Origin: Roseococcus suduntuyensis
GTDB taxonomy: Bacteria; Pseudomonadota; Alphaproteobacteria; Acetobacterales; Acetobacteraceae
Direction: 5' to 3'
Assembly (NCBI RefSeq): GCF_014196305.1
Contig: NZ_JACIDJ010000002.1
Coordinates: 186,001-250,000 of the forward strand
Length of the DNA: 64,000 nt
The position numbers and the translations under genes were made by a program. Position 1 is the first letter of the stretch, and every line of letters begins with the position of its first letter. Shown one piece after another: positions 8,943-17,516 of the stretch. The notes under the pieces were generated by a model. It was not told where the DNA came from and searched no databases. It saw only the letters and a program-made list of their open reading frames with translations.

Positions 8943-9676
8943 GCGAGGTACATGCCCCCGTTGATGTGATAGACCTGCCCGGTGATGAAGCCCGCCTTCG
9001 GGCTGGCCAGGAAGACCGCCAGCTCCGCGATCTCCTCCGGGCGGCCGATGCGGCCCACAGGGAAGGTGGCGCTGCGCTCCGCGATCTCGGCCTCCGTCAT
9101 GCCGAAGCGCGGCTGGGCGGTGTCGGTGAGCCCCGGCGCGATGGCGTTCACGCGGATGGCGGGCGCCAGCGCCAGCGCCGTGGCCCGCGTCAGCCCCACA
9201 ACGCCGTTCTTGCTGGCGGTGTAATGCACTCCGCGCGGATCACCCCGCACGGCCGAGGAGGAGAGGTTCACCACCGCCCCCGGCCGCCCCGCCAGCGCGC
9301 GGGCGAAGGCCTGGGTCAGGAACGCCCCGGCCTTCAGGTTGATGCCCAGCACGGCATCCCACTCATCCTCTTCCAACCGAAGAAAATCGCAGCGCGGGAA
9401 GATGCCGGCATTGTTCACCAGGATGTCCGGCACACCCAGCGCCTCCACGGCCGCCGCATGCAGCGCCCGCACCTCCGGCACGGTCGCCACGCTGCCCTGG
9501 AGCAGCGCGCAGCGCCGCCCCATGGCACGGATTTCGGCGGCGAGGTCCAGCGGCTCGGCATCGAGCCAGTTCACCGCCACATCGGCCCCCGCCGCGGCCA
9601 GCGCGCGGGCGATGGCAGCGCCGATGCCCTGCTGCGCGCCCGTCACGAGGGCGATGCGCCCGGCCAGCTCGCTCAT
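8939..9676 (-). CDS. Short-chain dehydrogenase/reductase (FabG-like SDR)
   Basis: The 245-residue classical SDR has the TGAQQGIG nucleotide-binding motif near the N-terminus, NNAG, the Ser-Tyr-Lys catalytic set (NLSSSAV and HYTASKNG), and the SDR end motif [11 protein letters not shown]. It should oxidise or reduce a hydroxyl/keto group with NAD(P). A 3-oxoacyl-ACP reductase role is possible, but the setting between two DapA-family aldolases suggests a sugar- or keto-acid dehydrogenase. Both ends overlap their neighbours by 4 nt. Confidence 0.88.
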   Translation of the reverse strand: MSELAGRIALVTGAQQGIGAAIARALAAAGADVAVNWLDAEPLDLAAEIRAMGRRCALLQGSVATVPEVRALHAAAVEALGVPDILVNNAGIFPRCDFLRLEEDEWDAVLGINLKAGAFLTQAFARALAGRPGAVVNLSSSAVRGDPRGVHYTASKNGVVGLTRATALALAPAIRVNAIAPGLTDTAQPRFGMTEAEIAERSATFPVGRIGRPEEIAELAVFLASPKAGFITGQVYHINGGMYLA

Positions 9677-10608
9677 TCGGCGGCGAGCTTCAGCGCGGTG
9701 GGATCGCGCCGCGCGAGGCGCGCCAGCTGGTAGTCCACCTCCGCCCGCGTGGCGTCGGAGAGCTTCGGCCCCGGCGCGCGCACGGTCGGGTGCGCGATGA
9801 TGCCACGCCGCGCCAGGATGTATTTCCGCACGGCAAGGCCGAGGCCGGGCTGCAACTCGGTGCGGATCAGCGGCAGGTGCGCCTCGAAGGCGTCCATGGC
9901 CTCGTCGCGCTTGCCGTCCAGCAGCAGGTTGCGCACCCGCACCAGCATCTCGGGGAAGGCGTAGCCGGTCATCATGCCATCGGCGCCGCGCAGGGTTTCC
10001 TCGGGCAGGTATTGGCCGCCATTGCCGCCATAGATGGCGATGCGGGGCATCTCGCCCGCCTTCATCATGGAAACCAGCGCGCTGATCTTGTCGAGGCCCG
10101 GCCAATCCTCGGCCTTGAGCATGACGAGGCGCGGGTCCGCCTTCGCCAGGGTGGCGATCATCTTGGCCGTCATCAGCACATTGGTGAGCTGCGGGAAATC
10201 CTGCAGGCACCAGGGCGCGGGGGCGACGGCTTCGGAGGCGCCCTGCATCCAGGAGATGATGGCCTCATCGCCGCGCAGGCCCATGGGGGGCGCGATCATC
10301 ACGCCGGCCGCCCCCGCGTCCATGGAGCCCCGCGCCAGCGCGCGCATGGGCGCGTAGCCCGGCGCCGAGACGCCCACGATCACCGGCAAGCCCGCCGCAT
10401 GCTTCAGCACGATGCGCACCAGCCGCAGCGATTCCTCCGCATCCAGCTTGGGCGCCTCGCCCATGATGCCCAGGATGGTGAGGCCCGTGGCGCCGGCGGC
10501 CACATAGGCCTCGGTCATGCTGGCGGCGCTGCGTTCGTCCAGCGTGCCATCCGGCAGGAAGGGGGTGGGGCAAATGACGCAGACGCCTTGGGCCTGGGCG
10601 GTGAGCAT
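9673..10608 (-). CDS. DapA-family protein 2, atypical active site
   Basis: This 311-residue DapA-fold protein is the first gene of the minus-strand operon. The Schiff-base lysine is retained (Lys165 in VMLKAEDWPG). The LYNxP active-site tyrosine of DapA and NanA is replaced by Gln136 in CLQDFP, and the usual GTTGE loop reads GIMGEA. It therefore probably uses pyruvate-type chemistry on a different substrate from the other DapA-like protein in the operon. The C-terminal region after about residue 240 carries an extra helical stretch. The ATG at 10608 has an AGGAGAAG site a few bases upstream. Confidence 0.85.
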   Translation of the reverse strand: MLTAQAQGVCVICPTPFLPDGTLDERSAASMTEAYVAAGATGLTILGIMGEAPKLDAEESLRLVRIVLKHAAGLPVIVGVSAPGYAPMRALARGSMDAGAAGVMIAPPMGLRGDEAIISWMQGASEAVAPAPWCLQDFPQLTNVLMTAKMIATLAKADPRLVMLKAEDWPGLDKISALVSMMKAGEMPRIAIYGGNGGQYLPEETLRGADGMMTGYAFPEMLVRVRNLLLDGKRDEAMDAFEAHLPLIRTELQPGLGLAVRKYILARRGIIAHPTVRAPGPKLSDATRAEVDYQLARLARRDPTALKLAAE

Positions 10609-10670
10609 GGGACTTCTCCTGTTCTGTGCGCGAACCTAAACCCGTCCGTCTCCCCTGCGAAGGATGTCCC

Positions 10671-11579
10671 ATGCCCCTGCCTGGCGGAATGCCCCCGACA
10701 AGCCGTGATCTTGTCGGCCATGCGAACCACTCCCCCGACCCGAAATGGCCGGGCGGCGCGCGGCTTGCCCTCTCCTTCGTGGTGAATGTGGAGGAAGGGG
10801 CGGAGCTCAGCCTCGCCAGCGGCGATGCGCGCAATGAAAGCGTGCACGAAATCCGCGAGGAGGTGGTGGGCGTGCCCGACCCCTGCATGGAGACCCACTA
10901 CGCCTACGGCGCGCGGGCGGGGCTCTGGCGAATCCTGGATGCCTTCGACCGGCATGGGGTGAAGGCGACCTTCTCCTCCTGCGGCCGCGCCGTGGCCGCG
11001 AACCCGCATCTGGCCGCCGCCCCGCACGCGGCCGGGCATGAGATCAGCGCCCATGGCTGGCGCTGGGAAAGCCACGCCAACATGGACGAAGCGACCGAGC
11101 GCGAGGTCATCGCCGCCACCGTCGGCGCCATCCGCGACGCGACCGGGGAACGGCCGGTGGGCTGGCACACGCGCTCGGCCTCCTCCCCCAACACGCGGCG
11201 GCTGCTGCGCGAGGAGGGGGGCTTCCTCTACGACAGCGACGCCTATGACGACGACCTGCCGCGCCTTCACGCGCCCGGCCACGTCATCCTGCCCTATGCC
11301 TTCGACACCAATGACATGCGCTTCTCGCCCGGCGGCGGCTTCGTCCAGGCCGAGGACTTTTCCCGGTACTGCATCGGCGCCGTGGACTGGCTGCTGGCCG
11401 AGGGCGCGCGGGCGCCCAAGATGCTCTCCATCGGCCTGCATCTGCGCATCATCGGCCGGCCCGGGCGCATGGCGGGGCTGGAGGCGGTGCTGGCCCATGT
11501 GGCGCGCACCCCCGGCATCTGGGTGGCGCGGCGGCGGGACATCGCGGCGCATTGGCTGGCCCGCGCGAACAACGGGTAA
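10671..11579 (+). CDS. Polysaccharide deacetylase family protein (PuuE/NodB-like)
   Basis: The 302-residue NodB-homology protein resembles the PuuE branch (cofactor-independent allantoinases and peptidoglycan-type deacetylases). It has VNVEEGAE in place of the first metal/acid motif, the zone VKATFSSCGRAV, and HGWRWESH with paired histidines. Whether it hydrolyses allantoin, another amide, or deacetylates a glycan cannot be settled; no purine-degradation gene is nearby. It starts 62 nt from the divergent DapA-like operon, with an AGGA site before the ATG. No signal peptide is obvious, which favours a cytoplasmic enzyme. Confidence 0.8.
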   Translation: MPLPGGMPPTSRDLVGHANHSPDPKWPGGARLALSFVVNVEEGAELSLASGDARNESVHEIREEVVGVPDPCMETHYAYGARAGLWRILDAFDRHGVKATFSSCGRAVAANPHLAAAPHAAGHEISAHGWRWESHANMDEATEREVIAATVGAIRDATGERPVGWHTRSASSPNTRRLLREEGGFLYDSDAYDDDLPRLHAPGHVILPYAFDTNDMRFSPGGGFVQAEDFSRYCIGAVDWLLAEGARAPKMLSIGLHLRIIGRPGRMAGLEAVLAHVARTPGIWVARRRDIAAHWLARANNG

Positions 11580-11626
11580 CGGTTTCTGCCGCGGAAAAAC
11601 CATGAAGGGCGGCGAGGCTTGCCACC

Positions 11627-12634
11627 ATGCCCGACGCCCTGCCCCTGGACCCCCCGCGCCCGGCGCTGTCCGTGGTGGTGCCCTGCTACAATGAGCAGGA
11701 GGTGCTGCCCGAATTCCACCGCCGCCTCGGCGCCGTGCTGTCCGCCCAGGACCTGCCCTGGGAGGTGGTCTATGTGAATGACGGCTCGCGCGATGCCACG
11801 CTCGGGCTGATGCTGGACCTGGCCGCGACCGACCCGCGCGTGGCCGTGGTCAACCTCTCGCGCAATTTCGGCAAGGAGATCGCGCTGACCGCGGGGCTCG
11901 ACCACGCGCGCGGCAACGAGGGCGTGGTCGTGATCGACGCCGACCTCCAGGACCCGCCCGAGGTCATCCCGGAACTTCTGGCCGCCTGGCGCCGCGGCTT
12001 CGACGTGGCCTATGCCCAGCGCAGCGCCCGCCATGGCGAGGGCTGGCTGAAGCGGGCCACCGCCGCCGGCTTCTACCGCCTGATGCAGCGGGTCGGCGGC
12101 CGCGTGGCCCTGCCCCCCGACACCGGCGATTTCCGCTTCATGTCCCGCCGCGCGCTGGACGCGCTGCTGCAGTTGCGGGAGCAGCACCGCTTCATGAAGG
12201 GCCTCTTCGCCTGGGTGGGTTTCCCCGCCGTGGCTGTGCCCTACGCCCGCGCGCCTCGCGCGGCGGGCACCACCAAATGGAACTGGTGGAAGCTGTGGAA
12301 CCTCTCGCTGGAAGGCATCACCAGCTTCACCCTCGGGCCGCTCAAGCTTGCCTCCTATGTGGGGCTGGCGGTGGCGGTGCTGGCGGGGCTCTACATCGTG
12401 CAGCTCCTGGTCCGCACGCTGGTCTTCGGCAACGAGGTGGCGGGCTATCCAAGCCTGATGGCCGTGGTGCTGTTCATGGGCGGCGTGCAGATGATGATGC
12501 TGGGCATCATCGGCGAATATCTCGGCCGCATCTTCAACGAGACGAAACGCCGGCCCCTCTACATCGTGGAGCGCCATCTGCGCTCCGGCATGGTGCCGAC
12601 GGAGCGCCCCCTCGCGGGACAGCAGGCGGGCTGA
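11627..12634 (+). CDS. Glycosyltransferase family 2, polyprenyl-phosphate sugar transferase (GtrB/DPM1-like)
   Basis: The 335-residue protein has a GT-A domain opening with SVVVPCYNEQ, the VNDGS nucleotide-sugar segment and the metal-binding IDADLQDPP near residue 104. About two C-terminal membrane helices follow (SYVGLAVAVLAGLYIVQLL and a second helix). This is the GtrB/ArnC-type layout, which transfers a sugar from UDP or GDP to polyprenyl phosphate on the inner face of the membrane. It could supply a lipid-linked sugar to the GT-C protein encoded at 21448-22926, but that link is speculative. A 433-nt gap separates it from the next gene. Confidence 0.88.
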   Translation: MPDALPLDPPRPALSVVVPCYNEQEVLPEFHRRLGAVLSAQDLPWEVVYVNDGSRDATLGLMLDLAATDPRVAVVNLSRNFGKEIALTAGLDHARGNEGVVVIDADLQDPPEVIPELLAAWRRGFDVAYAQRSARHGEGWLKRATAAGFYRLMQRVGGRVALPPDTGDFRFMSRRALDALLQLREQHRFMKGLFAWVGFPAVAVPYARAPRAAGTTKWNWWKLWNLSLEGITSFTLGPLKLASYVGLAVAVLAGLYIVQLLVRTLVFGNEVAGYPSLMAVVLFMGGVQMMMLGIIGEYLGRIFNETKRRPLYIVERHLRSGMVPTERPLAGQQAG

Positions 12635-12880
12635 GACGGCGCGCCGCAATTGTGGCGGCGCTGCCTTGATTGCGTCCCGATGTCGCGCTTGCAATTTCAG
12701 ATTTTCGCCGGGCGCAACGCCGTGCCGCATGGTTGACCTTCACCTGGGACAGATCAGCCATGCCGCACGCGGCTCAGCGTCCCGCCAGTGCCTCCTCGAA
12801 GCACGCCTGCGAAACCTTTCCAATCAGTGAATTCGGGGACGCCGCTGCTGTGAAATATCAATCCGCAATGGACTGATCCG

Positions 12881-12897
12881 GAAGCCTCTCGGGCTTC
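12881..12897 (+). terminator. Small GC hairpin followed by TTT
   Basis: Bases 12881-12886 (gaagcc) pair with 12892-12897 (ggcttc) around a 5-nt loop, and TTT follows. It is a weak terminator- or attenuator-like hairpin between the GtrB-like gene and the operon starting at 13068. Confidence 0.35.
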
Positions 12898-12994
12898 TTT
12901 GGCGCCCTGGGCATGGATTTCGAACGCGCCACAATATTGCCTTGGGCGGGTCCAAAAGCCGCCTGCGATCAACCGGATAACGGCAGCGTGGTCA

Positions 12995-13013
12995 GGAAGG
13001 GACGGTCCCTTCC
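12995..13013 (+). promoter_or_regulatory. 8-bp hairpin in the leader of the sugar transferase operon
   Basis: ggaaggga (12995-13002) and tcccttcc (13006-13013) form a perfect stem with the 3-nt loop CGG. The hairpin ends 54 nt before the sugar transferase ATG and has no T-run. It may be a leader structure or a protein-binding palindrome; function unknown. Confidence 0.4.
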
Positions 13014-13067
13014 ACCGCCACGGCAACCCTGACGGGCCACCCCCGGCCCAGTTACGGAAGGTTCGAT

Positions 13068-13805
13068 ATGCCCGGCCTGGACGCATTCTCGTCCCTGCAA
13101 CGCGACCCCTCCTCGCGCGAGAGCGTGATGGGCGCCGGCTATTCTGCACCCTCCATGGTGCTGGCCCCCCCGCATGCCGCCTGGCGCAGCGGGGCGCGCC
13201 CCTTTCTCAAGCGCACGCTCGACGTCCTGGGCGCGGGGACGCTGCTGCTGCTGCTCGCCCCCCTCATGCTCGTGCTGGCTTGGCTGGTGCGCGGCGATGG
13301 CGGACCCGCCTTCTATGCCCACCGCCGCGTGGGCCGGGGTGGCGAGGGTTTTGGCTGCCTCAAGTTCCGCTCCATGGTGGTGGACAGCCAGGCGCGGCTC
13401 GACGCCCTGCTGGCCAGCGACCCCGAGGCGCGGGCCGAATGGGACGCCACCCGAAAGCTGCGCCAGGACCCGCGCGTGACGGCCGTCGGCCGCTTCCTCC
13501 GCGCCACCTCGCTCGACGAGCTGCCCCAGCTCCTCAACGTGCTGCGCGGCGAGATGAGCCTGGTGGGCCCCCGCCCCGTCATCCAGTCGGAGCTGGACCA
13601 GTTCTACGGCGCGGCCGCCGCGCACTACATCAGCGTGCGCCCCGGTATCACGGGCCTGTGGCAGGTCTCTGGCCGGTCGGACACCAGCTACGCGCAGCGC
13701 GTGGCGCTGGACGTGGCCTATGTGGCCAGCCCCTCGCTGTGGAATGACATCCGCATCCTGTTGCGGACCCCGCTCGCCGTGCTGTCGCGCCGCGGCGCCT
13801 GCTGA
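13068..13805 (+). CDS. Polyprenyl-phosphate sugar-1-phosphate transferase (initiating glycosyltransferase)
   Basis: The 245-residue bacterial sugar transferase transfers a sugar phosphate from a UDP-sugar to undecaprenyl phosphate, the first step of lipid-linked repeat-unit synthesis. One membrane helix near residues 47-67 is followed by the catalytic domain with KFRSMVVDS, LRATSLDELPQLLNVL, GEMSLVGPRP and ITGLWQVSGRSD, all family hallmarks. It is the short ExoY-type form without the long membrane region of WbaP. GGAAGG precedes the ATG at 13068. It heads a polysaccharide operon and fixes the function of the genes behind it. Confidence 0.93.
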   Translation: MPGLDAFSSLQRDPSSRESVMGAGYSAPSMVLAPPHAAWRSGARPFLKRTLDVLGAGTLLLLLAPLMLVLAWLVRGDGGPAFYAHRRVGRGGEGFGCLKFRSMVVDSQARLDALLASDPEARAEWDATRKLRQDPRVTAVGRFLRATSLDELPQLLNVLRGEMSLVGPRPVIQSELDQFYGAAAAHYISVRPGITGLWQVSGRSDTSYAQRVALDVAYVASPSLWNDIRILLRTPLAVLSRRGAC

Positions 13806-13843
13806 GCTAAGCTTCACCCCCGCCACCTCCGGGTTCCAGTGTG

Positions 13844-15367
13844 ATGAGTGACACCGCGCGCGACCGCGCCGGGGCGGGCCGGCTTTTGTCCGGCATGGTC
13901 TGGAACGGGCTGGGCCGCGGCCTTCCCCTTCTGCTGGCCCTGGTGCTCACGCCCGTGCTGGTGGGCCAGATGGGGCTGGAACGCTGGGGCCTGTTTACCC
14001 TGGCCCTCGCGCTGGTCGGCGTCTTCGGCATCTTCGACCTGGGCGTGGGCCCGGCCCTGACCCGGGCGCTCTCCGAACGCATGACGGCCGACAGCCCCCA
14101 TGAAGAGGCCGAGACGGGCCGGCTGGTCGGCACCGCCATGGCGGCGCTGGCGGGCTTCGCGGCCCTTGGGGCCGCCGCCCTCTGGGCCGCCCTGCCATGG
14201 CTGATGGGCTCCGCGCTGAACGTGCCCGAATCCCTGCAGGCCGAGGCGCTGGCCGCCTTCCGCATTCTGGCAGTGGCCGCGCCCCTCGTGGTGGTGAATG
14301 CGGCGCTCTGGGGCGTGCTGGCGGCGCACCAGCGCTTCCGGGCGGCCAACCTCGTCACCATTCCCGTGGCGGCGATGTATTACCTGGGGCCGGTGCTGGT
14401 GCTGATGGTGTGGCAGAGCCTCGTCGGCGTGATGCTGGCGCTGGTGGCCTGCCGCTTGGCCAACACGCTTTCCTATGCGTGGCTGTGCCGGGGGCTGCTG
14501 CCGCGCCTCTCCCTCGGCTCGCCCTTGCTGGTGCTGCCGCTGCTGCGGATCGGCGGCTGGATGACCGCCTCCTCCATGATGAACCAGGCGCTGATCTATG
14601 CCGACCGCTTCCTGGTGGGCGCGGTGCTGACGCTGGCGGCGGTGGCCTATTACGCGACGCCGCTCGACCTTGTCCTGCGCATGTGGATCATCCCCGTGGC
14701 GGTGGCGCAGGCATTGTTGCCGGCCATGGCCTCTGCCTTCCGGCTGCTGCCTGAGGCCACGGCCGGCCTGCTGCGGCGCGGCGCGCTGATGATCATGCTG
14801 CTGACCCTGCCGCCCTGCCTGATCCTGGCCGGCTTCGCCGAAACGGCCCTGCGGCTCTGGCTCGGCGCGGGCTTCGCGGCGGAGAGTGCCATGGTGCTGC
14901 GTATCCTGGCGGGCGGCATCTTCTTCTCCTGCCTCGCCTACGCCCCCGGGGCGCTGCTGGACGCGATCGGAAGACCGGACGTGACAGCCAAGTTCATGCT
15001 GGCGCAGATCGTGGTCTTCCTGCCGCTCTCCGCCGCGCTGCTGCTGGCCTTCGGCATCCAGGGCGCGGCGCTGGCCTGGGCGCTGCGGGCCGCGGCCGAT
15101 GCGGGGGGCAAGCTGTTCTTCGCGGCCCGGCTCTACCCGGCCGCCGCCAAGGCACCCCGCGCGCTGCTGCCGGCCCTGGTGGCGGCCGCGGTCGCGCTGG
15201 CCGCCACCGCGCTGACGCCCGAGGGGCCGTGGTCCGCCCTGGTGGCGGGGTTGGGCTTCGCCGTTGCACTGGCGCTGGCCGTCGCGCGCCTGCCGGCCGA
15301 GGAGCGCCGCGCCCTCGCCCCCCTTCTGCGCCGTCCCTGGGCGGTGCGACAGGTGCTCCGCCCATGA
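13844..15367 (+). CDS. Polysaccharide flippase, Wzx/MATE-like (MOP superfamily)
   Basis: The 507-residue integral membrane protein has about 12-14 hydrophobic helices and the Wzx-type N-terminal segment (VWNGLGRGLPLLLALVLTP). It is expected to flip the undecaprenyl-linked oligosaccharide made by the neighbouring glycosyltransferases to the periplasmic face. An in-frame GTG lies just before the chosen ATG at 13844. Its stop overlaps the next start as ATGA. No Wzy polymerase is recognisable nearby. Confidence 0.88.
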   Translation: MSDTARDRAGAGRLLSGMVWNGLGRGLPLLLALVLTPVLVGQMGLERWGLFTLALALVGVFGIFDLGVGPALTRALSERMTADSPHEEAETGRLVGTAMAALAGFAALGAAALWAALPWLMGSALNVPESLQAEALAAFRILAVAAPLVVVNAALWGVLAAHQRFRAANLVTIPVAAMYYLGPVLVLMVWQSLVGVMLALVACRLANTLSYAWLCRGLLPRLSLGSPLLVLPLLRIGGWMTASSMMNQALIYADRFLVGAVLTLAAVAYYATPLDLVLRMWIIPVAVAQALLPAMASAFRLLPEATAGLLRRGALMIMLLTLPPCLILAGFAETALRLWLGAGFAAESAMVLRILAGGIFFSCLAYAPGALLDAIGRPDVTAKFMLAQIVVFLPLSAALLLAFGIQGAALAWALRAAADAGGKLFFAARLYPAAAKAPRALLPALVAAAVALAATALTPEGPWSALVAGLGFAVALALAVARLPAEERRALAPLLRRPWAVRQVLRP

Positions 15368-16416
15368 TCACGCTGAACGGACGTTTCCTCACCCAAGGCC
15401 TGACCGGCGTGCAGCGCTATGCGCGCGAGATCACGGCCGCCCTCGATGCCCTGGCCGCGCGTGGCGAAGCCCCGCCGATGACGCTGCTGGCCCCGCCCGG
15501 GGCGAGTGGGCTGGAGGCCTTCCGGCATCTGGCGCCCCGCACCGCCGGCAGCCGCGGCGGACAAGCCTGGGAACAATGGGCCCTGCCCCGTGCCGCCGAA
15601 GGCCTGCTGCTGAACCTGGGCAACACCGGCCCCCTGCTGGCCGGGCGGCGCCAGGCGGTGGTGATCCATGACGCCGGCGTCTTCGACACGCCCGAGAGCT
15701 ATGGGTGGAAGTTCCGCCTCTGGTATCGCGTCATGCAGCGCGGGCTGGCGCGGCGCGGGGCGCGTATCCTCAGCGTGTCGGAATTCTCGGCAGGGCGGAT
15801 CGCGGCGGCGCTGGACATTCCGCGCGCGGACATCGGCGTCACGCTGGAGGGAGGCGAACATATCCTCCGCGAGGCCGCGGACACCGGCGTGCTGACCCGG
15901 CATGGGCTGGAACCGGGCCGCTACGCGCTCGTCATCGGCACGGGGGCCGCGCACAAGAACCTCGGCATCGTGCGCCGCGCCATGGCGGCACAGGGCCTCG
16001 TTCTGGCCGTGGCCGGCGCCAAGGACGCCGCCGTCTTCCGCACCGGCGAGGCCGATGCCGGCGGCGAGGTGCGCGCTCTGGGCCGTGTCTCCGATGCCGA
16101 ATTGCGCGCGCTGTATGAGAACGCGCTGACCCTGCTCTTCCCCTCGCGCTACGAGGGCTTCGGCCTGCCGCCGCTGGAGGCCATGTGGTGCGGCTGCCCC
16201 GTCATCGCCGCCCGCGCGGGCGCGGTGCCGGAGGTCTGCGGCGAGGCGGCCCTCTGGTTCGACCCCGACACGCCGGACGCTTTGGGTGAAGCCATCGCCA
16301 CCCTCGCCACCGACGCCACGCGGCGCCAGTCCTTCATCGCCGCCGGCCGCGCGCGTGCCGCGGATTTTTCCTGGGAAGCGGCCGCACGTCGGCTGCTGGG
16401 GTTCGTCACCACATGA
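15364..16416 (+). CDS. Glycosyltransferase family 4/1 (GT-B)
   Basis: The 350-residue GT-B enzyme has an N-terminal acceptor-side GLTGVQRYAREI. The C-terminal donor domain carries the EX7E motif within SRYEGFGLPPLEAMWCGCPV, as in mannosyl- and other hexosyltransferases of polysaccharide clusters. It is cytoplasmic or membrane-associated and presumably adds one sugar to the lipid-linked repeat unit. It overlaps the flippase and the next transferase by 4 nt at each end. Donor sugar unknown. Confidence 0.88.
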   Translation: MITLNGRFLTQGLTGVQRYAREITAALDALAARGEAPPMTLLAPPGASGLEAFRHLAPRTAGSRGGQAWEQWALPRAAEGLLLNLGNTGPLLAGRRQAVVIHDAGVFDTPESYGWKFRLWYRVMQRGLARRGARILSVSEFSAGRIAAALDIPRADIGVTLEGGEHILREAADTGVLTRHGLEPGRYALVIGTGAAHKNLGIVRRAMAAQGLVLAVAGAKDAAVFRTGEADAGGEVRALGRVSDAELRALYENALTLLFPSRYEGFGLPPLEAMWCGCPVIAARAGAVPEVCGEAALWFDPDTPDALGEAIATLATDATRRQSFIAAGRARAADFSWEAAARRLLGFVTT

Positions 16417-17516
16417 AGACCGCCATCATCCACGAATGGCTGGACAACTACGCCGGCAGCGAGCGCGTGCTGGAGCAGATGATCGCCTGCTACCCCGAGG
16501 CCGACCTCTTCGCCCTGGTGGATTTCCTGCCCGAGGGCGAACGCGGCTTCCTGCAAGGCAAGACCCCGCGCACCAGCTTTCTTCAGCGCATGCCGCTCGC
16601 ACGGAAGCGCTTCCGCAACTACCTCCAACTCATGCCCCTCGCCGTCGAGCAGTTCGACCTGCGCGGCTATGACCTGGTGCTGTCCTCCTCCCACGCGGTC
16701 GCCAAGGGCGTGATCACGGGGCCGGGCACCACCCATGTCAGCTATGTGCACTCGCCCATGCGCTATGCCTGGGACTTGCAGGGGCAATACCTGGAGCAAT
16801 CGGGCCTGACGCGCGGGGTGAAGTCCGTCTACACGCGCTGGCTGCTGCACCGGATGCGGATGTGGGACCAGGCGAGCGCGGCACGCCCGGACCTGATCCT
16901 CGCCAATTCCAGCTACATCCGGCAGCGCATCGCGAAGGTCTGGCGGCGGGAGGCGCAGGTCCTGCATCCGCCGGTGGACATCGAGGGCTTTCCGCTGGCC
17001 ACCGGCCCCCGCCCGCATTTCGTCGTGGCCGGGCGGCAGGTGGCCTACAAGCGCATCGAACTGGTGGCGGAGGCCTTCCGCGCCATGCCGGAATTTCAGC
17101 TCGTCATCGCGGGTGATGGGCCATCGGCGCCGCTGGTGCGCGCCGCGGCGGCGGGTGCGCCCAACATCGCCATCCGCGGCCGCGTGCCCCAGGCGGAGCT
17201 GATCTCCCTGCTGCAATCCGCCAGCGCCTTCGTCTTCCCCGCCGAGGAGGATTTCGGCATCGGCATGGTCGAGGCCCAGGCCTGCGGCGCGCCGCTGATC
17301 GTCTTCGGCCGTGGCGGCGCGCGCGACATCGTGACCGAGGCCACCGGCCGCACCTTCGCGGAGCAAACGGCGGAAAGCCTCATCGCCGCCATCCGCGCCT
17401 TCGTGGCCGAGGAGGCCCGCTTCACGCCCCAGGCCTGCCGCGCCAATGCCGAGCGCTTCGGCATCCCGCAATTCCGCGCGGGGCTGCGCGCGGCCGTGGC
17501 GGGGGCGCTGGCATGA
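16413..17516 (+). CDS. Glycosyltransferase family 4 (WbaZ/mannosyltransferase-like)
   Basis: The 367-residue GT-B enzyme starts KTAIIHEWLDNYAGSERV and contains VSYVHSPMRYAWD, both typical of WbaZ-like mannosyltransferases. The donor-binding EX7E stretch FPAEEDFGIGMVEAQACG lies near residue 275. It probably extends the lipid-linked oligosaccharide; mannose as donor is a family-level guess. ATGA overlaps join it to both neighbours. Confidence 0.87.
   Translation: MKTAIIHEWLDNYAGSERVLEQMIACYPEADLFALVDFLPEGERGFLQGKTPRTSFLQRMPLARKRFRNYLQLMPLAVEQFDLRGYDLVLSSSHAVAKGVITGPGTTHVSYVHSPMRYAWDLQGQYLEQSGLTRGVKSVYTRWLLHRMRMWDQASAARPDLILANSSYIRQRIAKVWRREAQVLHPPVDIEGFPLATGPRPHFVVAGRQVAYKRIELVAEAFRAMPEFQLVIAGDGPSAPLVRAAAAGAPNIAIRGRVPQAELISLLQSASAFVFPAEEDFGIGMVEAQACGAPLIVFGRGGARDIVTEATGRTFAEQTAESLIAAIRAFVAEEARFTPQACRANAERFGIPQFRAGLRAAVAGALA

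Larger units (their letters stand above)
12635..13067. promoter_or_regulatory. 433-nt leader region ahead of the polysaccharide operon
   Basis: I see no convincing gene; short open frames here lack ribosome sites and recognisable residues. The stretch is visibly less GC-rich than its surroundings (for example near 12850 and 12930), typical of a promoter region. It contains two hairpins, annotated separately. It probably carries the promoter and an untranslated leader for the sugar transferase operon starting at 13068. I cannot assign -35 and -10 boxes with confidence. Confidence 0.5.

Noticed and set aside
12670-12876. 68-codon open frame in the polysaccharide leader
   Set aside because: No ribosome binding site, mixed composition and no recognisable sequence; treated as untranslated leader.
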